Below, piece after piece: positions 7,986-15,942 of a DNA stretch of 64,000 nucleotides. Each line of letters opens with the position of its first letter. Position 1 is the stretch's first letter. Under the pieces are notes generated by a model. It saw only the letters and a list, made by a program, of their open reading frames with translations. It did no database searches and was not told where the DNA came from. Location of the stretch: positions 62,001-126,000 of the forward strand of contig NZ_JABSNO010000002.1 in assembly GCF_013294015.1 (NCBI RefSeq), read 5' to 3'. Origin of the DNA: Frigoriflavimonas asaccharolytica (lineage in GTDB: Bacteria; Bacteroidota; Bacteroidia; Flavobacteriales; Weeksellaceae). The position numbers and the translations under genes were made by a program.

Positions 7986-9914
7986 TTAAATCTTTTTTTC
8001 TACAAAATACATATTAATTTCACCCTTGCCTTTTACCTCTATTTTGCCCCGATATTCGAAAACTAAATCTGGATTATCTTTCAAGTAATTGTAAATAGCT
8101 TCACTGATATTCACTTTCCCAACGACACCATTGCTTTCTAATCTGCTCGCAATATTTACGGTATTGCCCCAAATATCATATTGAAATTTCTTTATTCCAA
8201 CAATTCCTGCAATGATAGGTCCTGCGTGAATTCCTACTCTCATTTCAAATGCAGGCTTGTTTAAAAGTTCATTTTCTTGTTTCCTATTTTTTACAAATTC
8301 TTGCATTTCCAGTCCTGCCAAAACGATATTTAGCAAAGAAGCTTCATCCGGAATCGGAACACCACCAACCGCCATATAAGCGTCGCCAATTGTTTTTATT
8401 TTTTCAATACTATGCTTTTCAGTAATGATGTCAAAAGCTTTAAAGCATGTGTTAATTTCTTCCACTAGATCTTGCGGTGTCATCGTTTCTGCTGTCTTTG
8501 TAAAAGATTTAAAATCTGTAAACAATATGGTGGCGAGTTCAAAATCTCTGGCAACAACACTGCCTTTTTCTTTTAATTCTTCAGCTATTTCTTCTGGCAA
8601 AATATTTAAAAGCAATTTATCTGAACGGTCTTTTTCTATTTGAAGTGAATTTTTAGATTTTCTTACGAAGTTTAGCCTGCTCCAAAGTGCGGTTGCAATT
8701 AGAAATACTAAGCCTAAAGAAATTAATCCAATATTTCTTTGTTTTTCTTTTTGTGATACAACTTCATTATTCTTTAAACGGCTGATATTTTGTTTTTTAG
8801 CAAAATTAAGACTGTCCTTCAAATTTTGGTTGTCAAATTCCATTTGCATCAAACTATTGGTAGTTTCCTCTACTTTTAGACTGTCTTGAAAAACGCTGGT
8901 TTTCTCATAAAATTGTAGCGCAAGTTTATCGTTCCCTGTTTTTTTGTAGGCTTCATAAAGGCAATTGCAAGCTTTTTTCTTACTTAAATTAGATTCTAAT
9001 TTTTCAGCTAAATTCAAACCTTCTTTACATTTTTCAATTGCCACTTTGTGAAAGCCCAATTTATTGTAAATATTTCCAATAGCAACTGTATTTTCTGTTT
9101 TGTATTGCAAATTATTTAATTCGTTTGCTAAAGTAAGAGATAGTTTGTTTTTTAAAAGTGCGTTTTGGTAATCTTTATTTTTAAAATACAATTCAGATTG
9201 GTTTAATAAAACATCCATCTCAACATCTTTTTCACCGGTTTTCTTTGCTAAATTTATCCCATTATTAAAGTACGATTCAGCACTTCTATCATCATCTAGT
9301 TGCATGTAAGAATAACCCGTGCTAAGGTATAATTTAGCGAGAGAAAGATGATCATTAAGTTTTATAAAGGTCTTTTTTGCTTGATCGTAATATTTTAAAG
9401 AAGATTGATAATCTTTGTTTCTAGCATAAATACCACCTATGTTTTGCATTGTTGATGCTGCCATTTTTTCATCACCAATATTTTTAGATATAGAAAGTGA
9501 TTTTTTATATAAATCTAAAGCTTTTGGATAATTTCCTATATAATAATAGATGCCACCATTATTATTCATTCCCATTGCTATACCTTTATTAAATTTTATT
9601 TTTCTGAATTCAATAAGCGCTTTTTCATTATATTCTATGGCTTTTTTATACTCGCCTAAATTGTAATATGAATAAGAAATTAATGTAAATGTATCTCCAA
9701 TTTCTTTGTTGCTATTATTCTGTTGATAGAATTTTAAGATTTTTTCAAAATAAGGAAAAGTTTCTGAAGACTTTCCTATATCCTGCAATTTAGTAGCAAC
9801 TTTAGTTAAACTATCAGCAGTTTTCTTTGTATAAATAGTACTATTTTGTAAGTTTTGTGCCTGTATTTGATAACAAAAAAGGACTAAGATTGTAGCGATG
9901 AATTTGCATTTCAT
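7986..9914 (-). CDS. TPR-sensor class III adenylate cyclase
   Basis: Predicted to make cAMP in the cytoplasm. A signal-like segment (to about residue 19, ending IQAQ) is followed by six or seven tetratricopeptide repeats (about 35-345), a coiled coil, one membrane span (GLISLGLVFLIATALW) and a C-terminal class III cyclase domain. That domain shows ATILFTDFKSFT and KTIGDAYMAVGG with both metal Asp residues. The Lys of IKTIGD and the Asp of YDIWGNTVN are the adenine-selecting pair. The periplasmic TPR part would be the sensor. Start: I use ATG 9914, because the upstream in-frame TTG (9923) lies inside a perfect -7 box. It sits 62 bases after the system A regulator gene. Confidence 0.9.
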   Translation of the reverse strand: MKCKFIATILVLFCYQIQAQNLQNSTIYTKKTADSLTKVATKLQDIGKSSETFPYFEKILKFYQQNNSNKEIGDTFTLISYSYYNLGEYKKAIEYNEKALIEFRKIKFNKGIAMGMNNNGGIYYYIGNYPKALDLYKKSLSISKNIGDEKMAASTMQNIGGIYARNKDYQSSLKYYDQAKKTFIKLNDHLSLAKLYLSTGYSYMQLDDDRSAESYFNNGINLAKKTGEKDVEMDVLLNQSELYFKNKDYQNALLKNKLSLTLANELNNLQYKTENTVAIGNIYNKLGFHKVAIEKCKEGLNLAEKLESNLSKKKACNCLYEAYKKTGNDKLALQFYEKTSVFQDSLKVEETTNSLMQMEFDNQNLKDSLNFAKKQNISRLKNNEVVSQKEKQRNIGLISLGLVFLIATALWSRLNFVRKSKNSLQIEKDRSDKLLLNILPEEIAEELKEKGSVVARDFELATILFTDFKSFTKTAETMTPQDLVEEINTCFKAFDIITEKHSIEKIKTIGDAYMAVGGVPIPDEASLLNIVLAGLEMQEFVKNRKQENELLNKPAFEMRVGIHAGPIIAGIVGIKKFQYDIWGNTVNIASRLESNGVVGKVNISEAIYNYLKDNPDLVFEYRGKIEVKGKGEINMYFVEKKI

Positions 9915-9920
9915 ATAGGA

Positions 9921-9928
9921 CAAAAATA
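9921..9928 (-). promoter_or_regulatory. -7 box in front of the adenylate cyclase gene
   Basis: On the minus strand TATTTTTG matches TAnnTTTG exactly. Only six bases separate it from the ATG at 9914, so a transcript from here would be leaderless or nearly so. It also rules out the upstream TTG as a start on such a transcript. Confidence 0.5.
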
Positions 9929-9976
9929 TGAAAAATAAAAGTAATTCTGATGCTATTGAGATTGATTAATGTGTCT

Positions 9977-10723
9977 CTATCTTTGTATTAAATTAATCTT
10001 TTCCAAAATTAAATCAATTTTTGAAGAAGAAACCGGTACATCTTTACCGCCTTCTAAATTTAGAGTTCCACCATCGGTTTTTTGATAAGAAACTACTTGC
10101 TCCATATTTACAATATAGGATCTGTGAACTCGTAGAAAATTTTCATCCAGACAAATTATATCTTCAAAATTCTTCAAATTTCTACTGATCAGATGTTTTG
10201 TACCATCTAAACAGCAAACTTCAGAATAAGAACCTTCGCCTTTTATGTATAGAATTTTAGTAGTATCCAGAAAAATAATTTTATTCCCACAAGGAACTGC
10301 AATTTTTTTTGCCTTTGTCGAAGCCATATTTTCTTTCAACATTTTTAAATTTTCCAATTTGGCATTTTGTTTTTTCATTCTTTCTATTGCAGACACCAAT
10401 TCTTCTGGATTAATGGGTTTTAATAAATAATCAATCGCGGAAAATTTAAATGCTTTGATTGCGTATTCATTGTAGGCAGTCGCAAAAATGATGGAAAAAT
10501 TAATCTCGTTTTCATCAAAAAAATCTAATAATTCTAAACCGCTATGTCCCGGCATTTCTATATCTAGAAACACCAAATCTGGCTTCAATTTCCGGATAGA
10601 TTTTACACCTTCTGGCAAATTTTCACACTGTGCTACGATTTCTACTTCTGGGCAGTATTCCTTTAGTAACAACTGCAAAGTAACTCTTGCTCTTTTTTCA
10701 TCGTCTATGATTATTGCTCTCAT
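9977..10723 (-). CDS. LytTR-family response regulator (system A)
   Basis: DNA-binding response regulator. The receiver domain has the acidic pair D7-D8, the phospho-acceptor D54 (VFLDIEMPG) and the conserved Lys in DYLLKPINPEEL. A C-terminal LytTR domain (about 145-248) shows KIAVPCGNKIIFLDTTKILYI, split here by its linker, and FLRVHRSYIVN. Partner kinase is the next gene upstream; the ATG at 10723 is two bases past the kinase stop, so the two are translationally linked. LytTR domains bind pairs of ~10-bp direct repeats one helical repeat set apart; the repeats at 13729-13760 and 15850-15881 are the obvious candidate sites. 248 residues, normal length. Confidence 0.93.
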   Translation of the reverse strand: MRAIIIDDEKRARVTLQLLLKEYCPEVEIVAQCENLPEGVKSIRKLKPDLVFLDIEMPGHSGLELLDFFDENEINFSIIFATAYNEYAIKAFKFSAIDYLLKPINPEELVSAIERMKKQNAKLENLKMLKENMASTKAKKIAVPCGNKIIFLDTTKILYIKGEGSYSEVCCLDGTKHLISRNLKNFEDIICLDENFLRVHRSYIVNMEQVVSYQKTDGGTLNLEGGKDVPVSSSKIDLILEKINLIQR

Positions 10724-10725
10724 TT

Positions 10726-13590
10726 TCAATTTTTTATAGGGATAGTTAGAATAATGGTGGTACCCAAAAATTGGCCGTTTTCTACTTTATCAATTGTTTC
10801 TATTTCTATATTTTTTTGGTTGAATTGATTCAATAAATCTATCCGATTTTGGGTGGCTTTTGTAGCAAAAGAAACGTGATTTTTATTTTTAATAGCATTC
10901 AGTTCACCGCTTTTTTGCCTTCCAATTCCATTATCATCTATGGTGATTTTTAATAATTCATTAGATTTTTCAAAAGAAATTTTTAAAATCTTTTTGCCTT
11001 TTTTATGCAGCAAACCATGCTTCAAAGCATTTTCTACAAAGGGTTGCAAAAGCATGCTTGGTATTTTTAAAAAATCGTTTTCACTTGACGAATTTGTAAT
11101 AATTGTATAGCTCAACTCATCTTCAAATCTTGCCTTTTCGATATCTAAATACAAGGTTAGCGCTTTTATTTCTTCAAATACCGATATTTCATCTTTTTCA
11201 GTCATTTCCAAAATCGTTCTTGTAAGATTGGAGAATTTTGAAAGATATTCTATTGCTTGTTTTTTTTCATTAGCCAAAATGTAAGATTGTAAAGTATTAA
11301 GTGCATTGTAGAAAAAATGAGGATTCATCTGCGATTTGATGGCCTTTAATTTAGATTGATTCACATTTTTTTCTAAATTTAATTGGTGAAGAAGCTTGGC
11401 ATTATTTACTTCTATAGTTTTTAATCTTCGTCTATATATAAAGATTACACAAGAGAGCAAAATAATACCAACTGCCAATAAGGTAAGAGGATTTAGCCAA
11501 AATGGTTTTTTTATTTCAAATTGTATCGTTTTTACAACAGGATTTTTTTGGTCTGCAATTCTAAAATGAATCTCGTAATCATCCGGAGAAAGTGCCGAAA
11601 GCAATAGAGATTGAGAATCCGTCTTCAACACATTCCACGGAGCATCATTGATCTTATATTCTATATTAAATTTTTCATTGGGAATGGAAGTAAGTATCGT
11701 GAAATCTATTTTTATATTGTTCTGTTGGTAGTCAAAAGCTAGTTTTTTCGAAAGGTCATAATTTTTGTCATTGGCAGATATATTTTCTAAAAATAAATTT
11801 ACTTTTGCAGCAGTATTAGGAGAATTTTCTTCTAGGGTAATAATTCCGTCGGCAGAAGCCAAATAATAATGCCCTTTGCATTTGCGTACATCTGAAATAT
11901 TGATATTTTTTGCCAGCGTAATTATTTTTTTAACCTTATTTTTTGCTAAATTAATTTCATAAATTTCATCTTTTGTGAATGCAAATAGCAGATTATCTTG
12001 AAATACCACCTTTTCGATAGGTTTTTCAATCTTTAATTTTTTGAGAGAGAAAAGCGTGATATTATTAGATTTATTTATGATGTATAGTTTTTCATTGCTA
12101 GAAAATGCATATACTTTTCCCTGGAAATAATGCAATTTATTGAGGTATAAACTTTCATTTTTATAGAAGATTTCTCTTTTATTAGTTGTAGACAAGGTGA
12201 TCAAGCCATTGTTTGTACCATAGTAGATTATATTATTTTCAGCATTGTAGGCAACAGATTTTCCGTTGGCGTTTGGGATTATTCCGTGAGAAAAATAATT
12301 GTCTTTTTCATATTTTGGAAATCTTGCAAACATGTCGTCCCAAACACTTTCTATGTTTTTATTTTTACCAAAAACGCCAGAAATATTACTTGCGGCATAA
12401 GCAAAATATTTATCGTCAATTTTTGTAATTGCTTTTACAGCGCCTATATTGATGGGAGTAGTTTTCTCAGCAGTATTTACTTGAAAAATAGAAGAGGTAA
12501 AATAAACATCATTTGTTTTTTCATCCGCAAATATTTGGTACACATCATGATTGAGTTTTCCGGTGTATATTTTTTTTGGTGGCTCATTTTTCATTAAGCT
12601 ATAGATTGCATCATTTTCTGTAGCAATGTATAAATGGCTTTTAGAATTGGCTAATACAGTAGGCTTGTAGGGTAGGGTGATGATTTGTGAATCAAAATTA
12701 CCTACAAAAAATACCCCTTCGTTTAAGGTAGAGATCCAATAATTTTCTTGTTGATCTAGGTATATAAAGGAAATGTTTTTTGTAGAAAAATAAGTTTTAT
12801 ATTGCCCTGTAATTGAGTTAAATTTCACTATTCCTTTGGTAGTGCAAAGCCAAATATTATCTTTGATGACGGCTATATTTTGCACAAAATCTAAATCTGG
12901 AATGTCAAATTTTTTAAGAATGAATTTTCCATTTTTGAAATAGCAGTATTTTTTAGAAAATTTAGAGATAATTACCAAATCATCGCCTTTTTTTTGAACG
13001 ATTGGTGCAGAAAATTCTTCTAAAAATTTTTCGGGATAAGCGTAAGATTTTACATTACCGTGACGATCTATTTCGTACAACATTTTATCAAAAATGTAAA
13101 ATTTATCGTTACCAGAAAAAATAAAACTGATATGATTAAGATCTAGTTTTATTTTCTTTTCAGGGTTTAACGTTTTTAAATTGTATAGTTGTACGCCATT
13201 TTTTTCTATTATTTGTAGCGTTTGATCTGTAACACCATACCGAAAATATCCCAGTGGTTTATTTTGTTTGAAAGTTTTTAGCTTTTGATTTTGAACATAA
13301 TATAAATAGCCATCAAAATTCTCATACCAAATTCTACCGTATTTATCTTGCTGAATATTGCTGCCAGATTTTGCTGTTTGAATATCTGAAGTATAAGTTT
13401 TTGTAAAATTGCCATCATAGCGAGATAAACCTTTGCCAGTGCCAAACCACATAAAACCATTTTTATCTTGAAAAATATCATACACCGCATTTGCAGGCAA
13501 ACCAGAAGATTGATCTATGGTAATATGATAGGGATTTTGTGCTACAACAAAACCTGTAATCATTAGAAATATTAAAACCCAGTTTTTCAA
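10726..13590 (-). CDS. Propeller-type LytS-like sensor histidine kinase (system A)
   Basis: Membrane sensor kinase. Signal peptide (residues 1-18, ending FVVAQ), then a periplasmic two-component-regulator propeller (NGFMWFGTGKGLSRYDG near residues 49-65), a Y_Y_Y domain around 630-690, one membrane span (LLAVGIILLSCVIFIYRR), a His_kinase domain (QMNPHFFYNALNTLQSYI, His about 758) and a HATPase domain (LQPFVENALKHGLLHKKG). It lacks an HTPP one-component C-terminus, so it needs a separate regulator, encoded next. The start is TTG at 13590, chosen because it gives a complete signal peptide and lies 20 bases after a perfect -7 box; the first in-frame ATG (13563) would remove half the signal peptide. 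Confidence 0.9.
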   Translation of the reverse strand: MKNWVLIFLMITGFVVAQNPYHITIDQSSGLPANAVYDIFQDKNGFMWFGTGKGLSRYDGNFTKTYTSDIQTAKSGSNIQQDKYGRIWYENFDGYLYYVQNQKLKTFKQNKPLGYFRYGVTDQTLQIIEKNGVQLYNLKTLNPEKKIKLDLNHISFIFSGNDKFYIFDKMLYEIDRHGNVKSYAYPEKFLEEFSAPIVQKKGDDLVIISKFSKKYCYFKNGKFILKKFDIPDLDFVQNIAVIKDNIWLCTTKGIVKFNSITGQYKTYFSTKNISFIYLDQQENYWISTLNEGVFFVGNFDSQIITLPYKPTVLANSKSHLYIATENDAIYSLMKNEPPKKIYTGKLNHDVYQIFADEKTNDVYFTSSIFQVNTAEKTTPINIGAVKAITKIDDKYFAYAASNISGVFGKNKNIESVWDDMFARFPKYEKDNYFSHGIIPNANGKSVAYNAENNIIYYGTNNGLITLSTTNKREIFYKNESLYLNKLHYFQGKVYAFSSNEKLYIINKSNNITLFSLKKLKIEKPIEKVVFQDNLLFAFTKDEIYEINLAKNKVKKIITLAKNINISDVRKCKGHYYLASADGIITLEENSPNTAAKVNLFLENISANDKNYDLSKKLAFDYQQNNIKIDFTILTSIPNEKFNIEYKINDAPWNVLKTDSQSLLLSALSPDDYEIHFRIADQKNPVVKTIQFEIKKPFWLNPLTLLAVGIILLSCVIFIYRRRLKTIEVNNAKLLHQLNLEKNVNQSKLKAIKSQMNPHFFYNALNTLQSYILANEKKQAIEYLSKFSNLTRTILEMTEKDEISVFEEIKALTLYLDIEKARFEDELSYTIITNSSSENDFLKIPSMLLQPFVENALKHGLLHKKGKKILKISFEKSNELLKITIDDNGIGRQKSGELNAIKNKNHVSFATKATQNRIDLLNQFNQKNIEIETIDKVENGQFLGTTIILTIPIKN

Positions 13591-13610
13591 GTTGTGATTA
13601 TTATTTTAAA

Positions 13611-13618
13611 CAAATATA
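13611..13618 (-). promoter_or_regulatory. -7 box of the system A kinase promoter
   Basis: Minus-strand TATATTTG is a perfect TAnnTTTG. The predicted transcription start is about 15 bases before the TTG start of the kinase. The divergent operator at 13729-13760 is roughly 110 bases upstream of it. Confidence 0.55.
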
Positions 13619-13728
13619 GAAAGAAGTTCGTATTTATTTCCCTCAGCTTTTTTGAAAATTCAATTTCAAGGCTTTTAATTCTTCCAAAAAGGCTACAAAA
13701 AACTGTTTTGATAAACGAAAACCGACGT

Positions 13729-13795
13729 TTCGTAAACTGGAAGTGACGATTCGTGAGTTGATCTATTATTTTTAAAAAATTTGCCTCTACATTTG
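13729..13795 (+). promoter_or_regulatory. LytTR-type direct-repeat operator and -7 box, site A1
   Basis: TTCGTAAACTG (13729-13739) and TTCGTGAGTTG (13750-13760) are direct repeats with a 21-base period. Then 27 bases, then the perfect -7 box TACATTTG (13788-13795). Read on the other strand the repeat is CAGTTTACGAA, close to the LytTR half-site form. No -33 TTG is conserved, which fits an activator-dependent promoter. It drives the three-gene unit starting at 13812. Confidence 0.72.
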
Positions 13796-13811
13796 ACGTA
13801 TTAAAACACCA

Positions 13812-14219
13812 ATGATGAAAAAATATTTATTTGCAGTATTTCTTTTTATGCTCAGTTTTGTTTCTGCCCAATTGAGCAGTGATGTATTGGGAAAATGGAA
13901 TTTAAAACTGAGCGTTTCTACAGAATTTAAAGATACAGAAACCGCGATGAACCAAGTGAAAAGCAATACTGCAAAATATTCTTATTTAAATGATAGTGTT
14001 TGGAATTTTAAAAAAGAAGGAGAACTGGAAGTTAAATTAAAAAACGGAACTACAGAATTAGCAAATTACAGTGCTAATGAAAATCGTTTTATCATTATTT
14101 TTCAAAAAGAAGATATAGAAGAATTTAATACAACCAATATAGTGCTGGAAGATAAAAAGATAAAACTATCTATGGGAAGAGGGATGACGCAGTTGGTATT
14201 TCAGTTTGTGAAAAAATAA
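13812..14219 (+). CDS. Small secreted protein of unknown function
   Basis: Signal peptide at residues 1-20 (MMKKYLFAVF..., ending VSAQ). The mature part, about 115 residues, has the rhythm of a lipocalin-like beta barrel: VLGKWNLKLSV near the start, then alternating strands and a final LVFQFVKK. A lipocalin-like fold is an inference from pattern only. It is the first gene of a three-gene unit (spacings 21 and 31 bases) placed behind operator A1, so it is probably induced by system A. An alternative start is the second ATG, one codon on. Confidence 0.72.
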   Translation: MMKKYLFAVFLFMLSFVSAQLSSDVLGKWNLKLSVSTEFKDTETAMNQVKSNTAKYSYLNDSVWNFKKEGELEVKLKNGTTELANYSANENRFIIIFQKEDIEEFNTTNIVLEDKKIKLSMGRGMTQLVFQFVKK

Positions 14220-14240
14220 TATAATTTAAAAAATAATACA

Positions 14241-14891
14241 ATGATGAAAACTTTTTTATTTGTAGCAAGTTTGGCTTTGGTAATGAGCTCTTGCAAAAAA
14301 AATGCAGAAACTTCTGCAAAAGTAGAAACAAAAGCAGACACAATTTCTGTAGATGATGAAAATGCAGGTTACGAAATGAATGCAGAGGTTACCACTTCAG
14401 AAAATTATGAAATGTTTATCCCAGATGGATATGATTTGCTTGCAAAAGCAGAAGGCGACATCAATAACGATGGAATATCAGATTTGGTGATGGTTGTGAA
14501 AAGTCAGCAAGAAAAAGCCGACGAAATGCCAGGAGAAGATGTATCTGGTAGAATTTTAATTTTGCTTACAAAAGATAGCAAAGGAATGTACTCTAGAGCC
14601 GGAGAAAACACGAATGCAATTTTGGCAAAAAATGAAGGTGGTGCCGCTTCTGATGATCCGTTTGAAGGAATAGAAATTACGCCAGGAAAATTCAACATCA
14701 CACATATGGGAGGAGCTGCAGAAAGATGGAGTTATGAGCATGTTTTCACTTATGATAAAGCTGCAAATGCATGGTTTTTGACAGAAAAAAACACGGGAAG
14801 CTTTAGCACAATGGATCCTACAGCCGAAAATATGGAAAAGGAAACACCAAAACAATTTGGGAAGATTAACTTTTTAGATTTTAAATTGTAG
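14241..14891 (+). CDS. Lipoprotein of unknown function
   Basis: The N-terminus MMKTFLFVASLALVMSSCKK has a lipobox with Cys at residue 18, so the product should be a lipoprotein. A low-complexity Ala/Glu/Lys linker (19-50) is followed by a globular part with DINNDGISDLVMVV (about 72-85), an FG-GAP/VCBS-like calcium-loop motif. GKFNITHMGGAAERW follows later. Family not recognised. Second gene of the unit behind operator A1, suggesting an envelope role together with its neighbours. Confidence 0.72.
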   Translation: MMKTFLFVASLALVMSSCKKNAETSAKVETKADTISVDDENAGYEMNAEVTTSENYEMFIPDGYDLLAKAEGDINNDGISDLVMVVKSQQEKADEMPGEDVSGRILILLTKDSKGMYSRAGENTNAILAKNEGGAASDDPFEGIEITPGKFNITHMGGAAERWSYEHVFTYDKAANAWFLTEKNTGSFSTMDPTAENMEKETPKQFGKINFLDFKL

Positions 14892-14922
14892 ATAATATTT
14901 CACAAAATAAAACAATATCAAG

Positions 14923-15618
14923 ATGAAAAAAATGATCATCAGTTTTGCAGTTTTTTTTGCCGTAGCCAGTTGTTTTGCGCAAGATAAAAGTATTGCACAT
15001 TCCATTAATAAAGCAGCTTGGGAAGAAGAAATTTCGCCAGAAGTAATGGCGGAAATGGGCATTGAATATCCAATTTTCAAAGTTTTTCAATATGAAGATT
15101 TGAAAGGAGAAGCAATGATAGTTCTTACCGAAAATAATGTATCTAAAAATTCAAAAGGAGAACCTGTCAATACTGCAATTTCTGCTTTTCTATTAAGAGG
15201 AAGTAACGGAAATTTCACCAAAGAGTGGGAAAACTCTCACGATATTAGCAAAGATGCGCAAAGCGAAAGCTCAATCTGGTATTGGAGCAAATATTTTGAT
15301 TGTATGGATGTGGATAATGATACAGAATCTGAAACTTTCTTAGTTTTTGGAACTGCAGGAGACAATGGTTTTGATGATGGTCGGGTATTTATAGAGATTT
15401 ATTATGAGGGAAAATTAATTTCCATAGAACATCAAAACGCGGTGAAAGATATGGATAGGATTTTATTAATAAGTCCAGATTTTTACAAATTACCAGGAGT
15501 AGTGCAAGAAAAAGCAAAGTACAAAATGAAACAAATGGTCACTGCAAAACAAGCCATTTTCCCGAATAATTGGGAACAAAAAATGGCAGCGAAAAAAACG
15601 GAAATTAGAGAAAGATAA
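14923..15618 (+). CDS. Secreted protein of unknown function
   Basis: Signal peptide at residues 1-20 (ending SCFAQ). The mature part carries CMDVDNDTESETFLVFG (about 126-142), a DxDxDxxxE-type acidic loop that recalls calcium-binding repeats and parallels the DINNDG loop of the preceding lipoprotein. The C-terminal ~50 residues are Lys-rich and likely helical. No known family. Third gene of the unit behind operator A1; a terminator follows. Confidence 0.7.
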   Translation: MKKMIISFAVFFAVASCFAQDKSIAHSINKAAWEEEISPEVMAEMGIEYPIFKVFQYEDLKGEAMIVLTENNVSKNSKGEPVNTAISAFLLRGSNGNFTKEWENSHDISKDAQSESSIWYWSKYFDCMDVDNDTESETFLVFGTAGDNGFDDGRVFIEIYYEGKLISIEHQNAVKDMDRILLISPDFYKLPGVVQEKAKYKMKQMVTAKQAIFPNNWEQKMAAKKTEIRER

Positions 15619-15667
15619 TCTAATTATCGAGAAATTTCACCATGAAATCTAAAAGATGAAGAGGTCT

Positions 15668-15706
15668 ATGCACGAATAATTTTATTTAAAATTCGTGCAT
15701 TTTTTG
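15668..15706 (+). terminator. Terminator of the secreted-protein unit 13812-15618
   Basis: ATGCACGAAT (15668-15677) pairs perfectly with ATTCGTGCAT (15691-15700), followed by a T run. Confidence 0.85.
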
Positions 15707-15773
15707 GTTAATAATTAAGGTGATTTGAGAAATAGTGAAGTATTAAATTCTGACAAATAATAAAATCTAAACA

Positions 15774-15845
15774 ATGAAAAAATTACTACAAATCTTATTG
15801 CAAAGGTATTTTAATATAGAATGGAAATACCAAAGTAGAAAATAG
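15774..15845 (+). CDS. Possible 23-residue peptide or gene remnant
   Basis: ATG at 15774 opens a 23-codon frame (begins MKKLLQILLQRYF) ending at TAG 15843-15845, five bases before the system A operator A2. The start context matches neighbouring secreted-protein genes (AAACAATGAAAAAA), but the frame has no clear -7 box and no long hydrophobic stretch. It may be a leader remnant left by a deletion. The rest of 15707-15942 holds only this frame and operator A2. Confidence 0.2.
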   Translation: MKKLLQILLQRYFNIEWKYQSRK

Positions 15846-15849
15846 CCAT

Positions 15850-15916
15850 TTCGTAAACTGAAAACCCACTTTCGTAAACTGGGATAAAAAAACTGCTCAT
15901 CACTGGAGTACATTTG
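15850..15916 (+). promoter_or_regulatory. LytTR-type direct-repeat operator and -7 box, site A2
   Basis: Two identical copies of TTCGTAAACTG at 15850-15860 and 15871-15881, period 21. The perfect -7 box TACATTTG (15909-15916) begins 28 bases after the last repeat base, exactly as at site A1. The sequence between repeats and -7 box is not conserved, so the shared spacing points to a common activator. It drives the LamG/T9SS gene at 15943. Confidence 0.75.
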
Positions 15917-15942
15917 AATATTAATTTTAAAAAATAAATATC

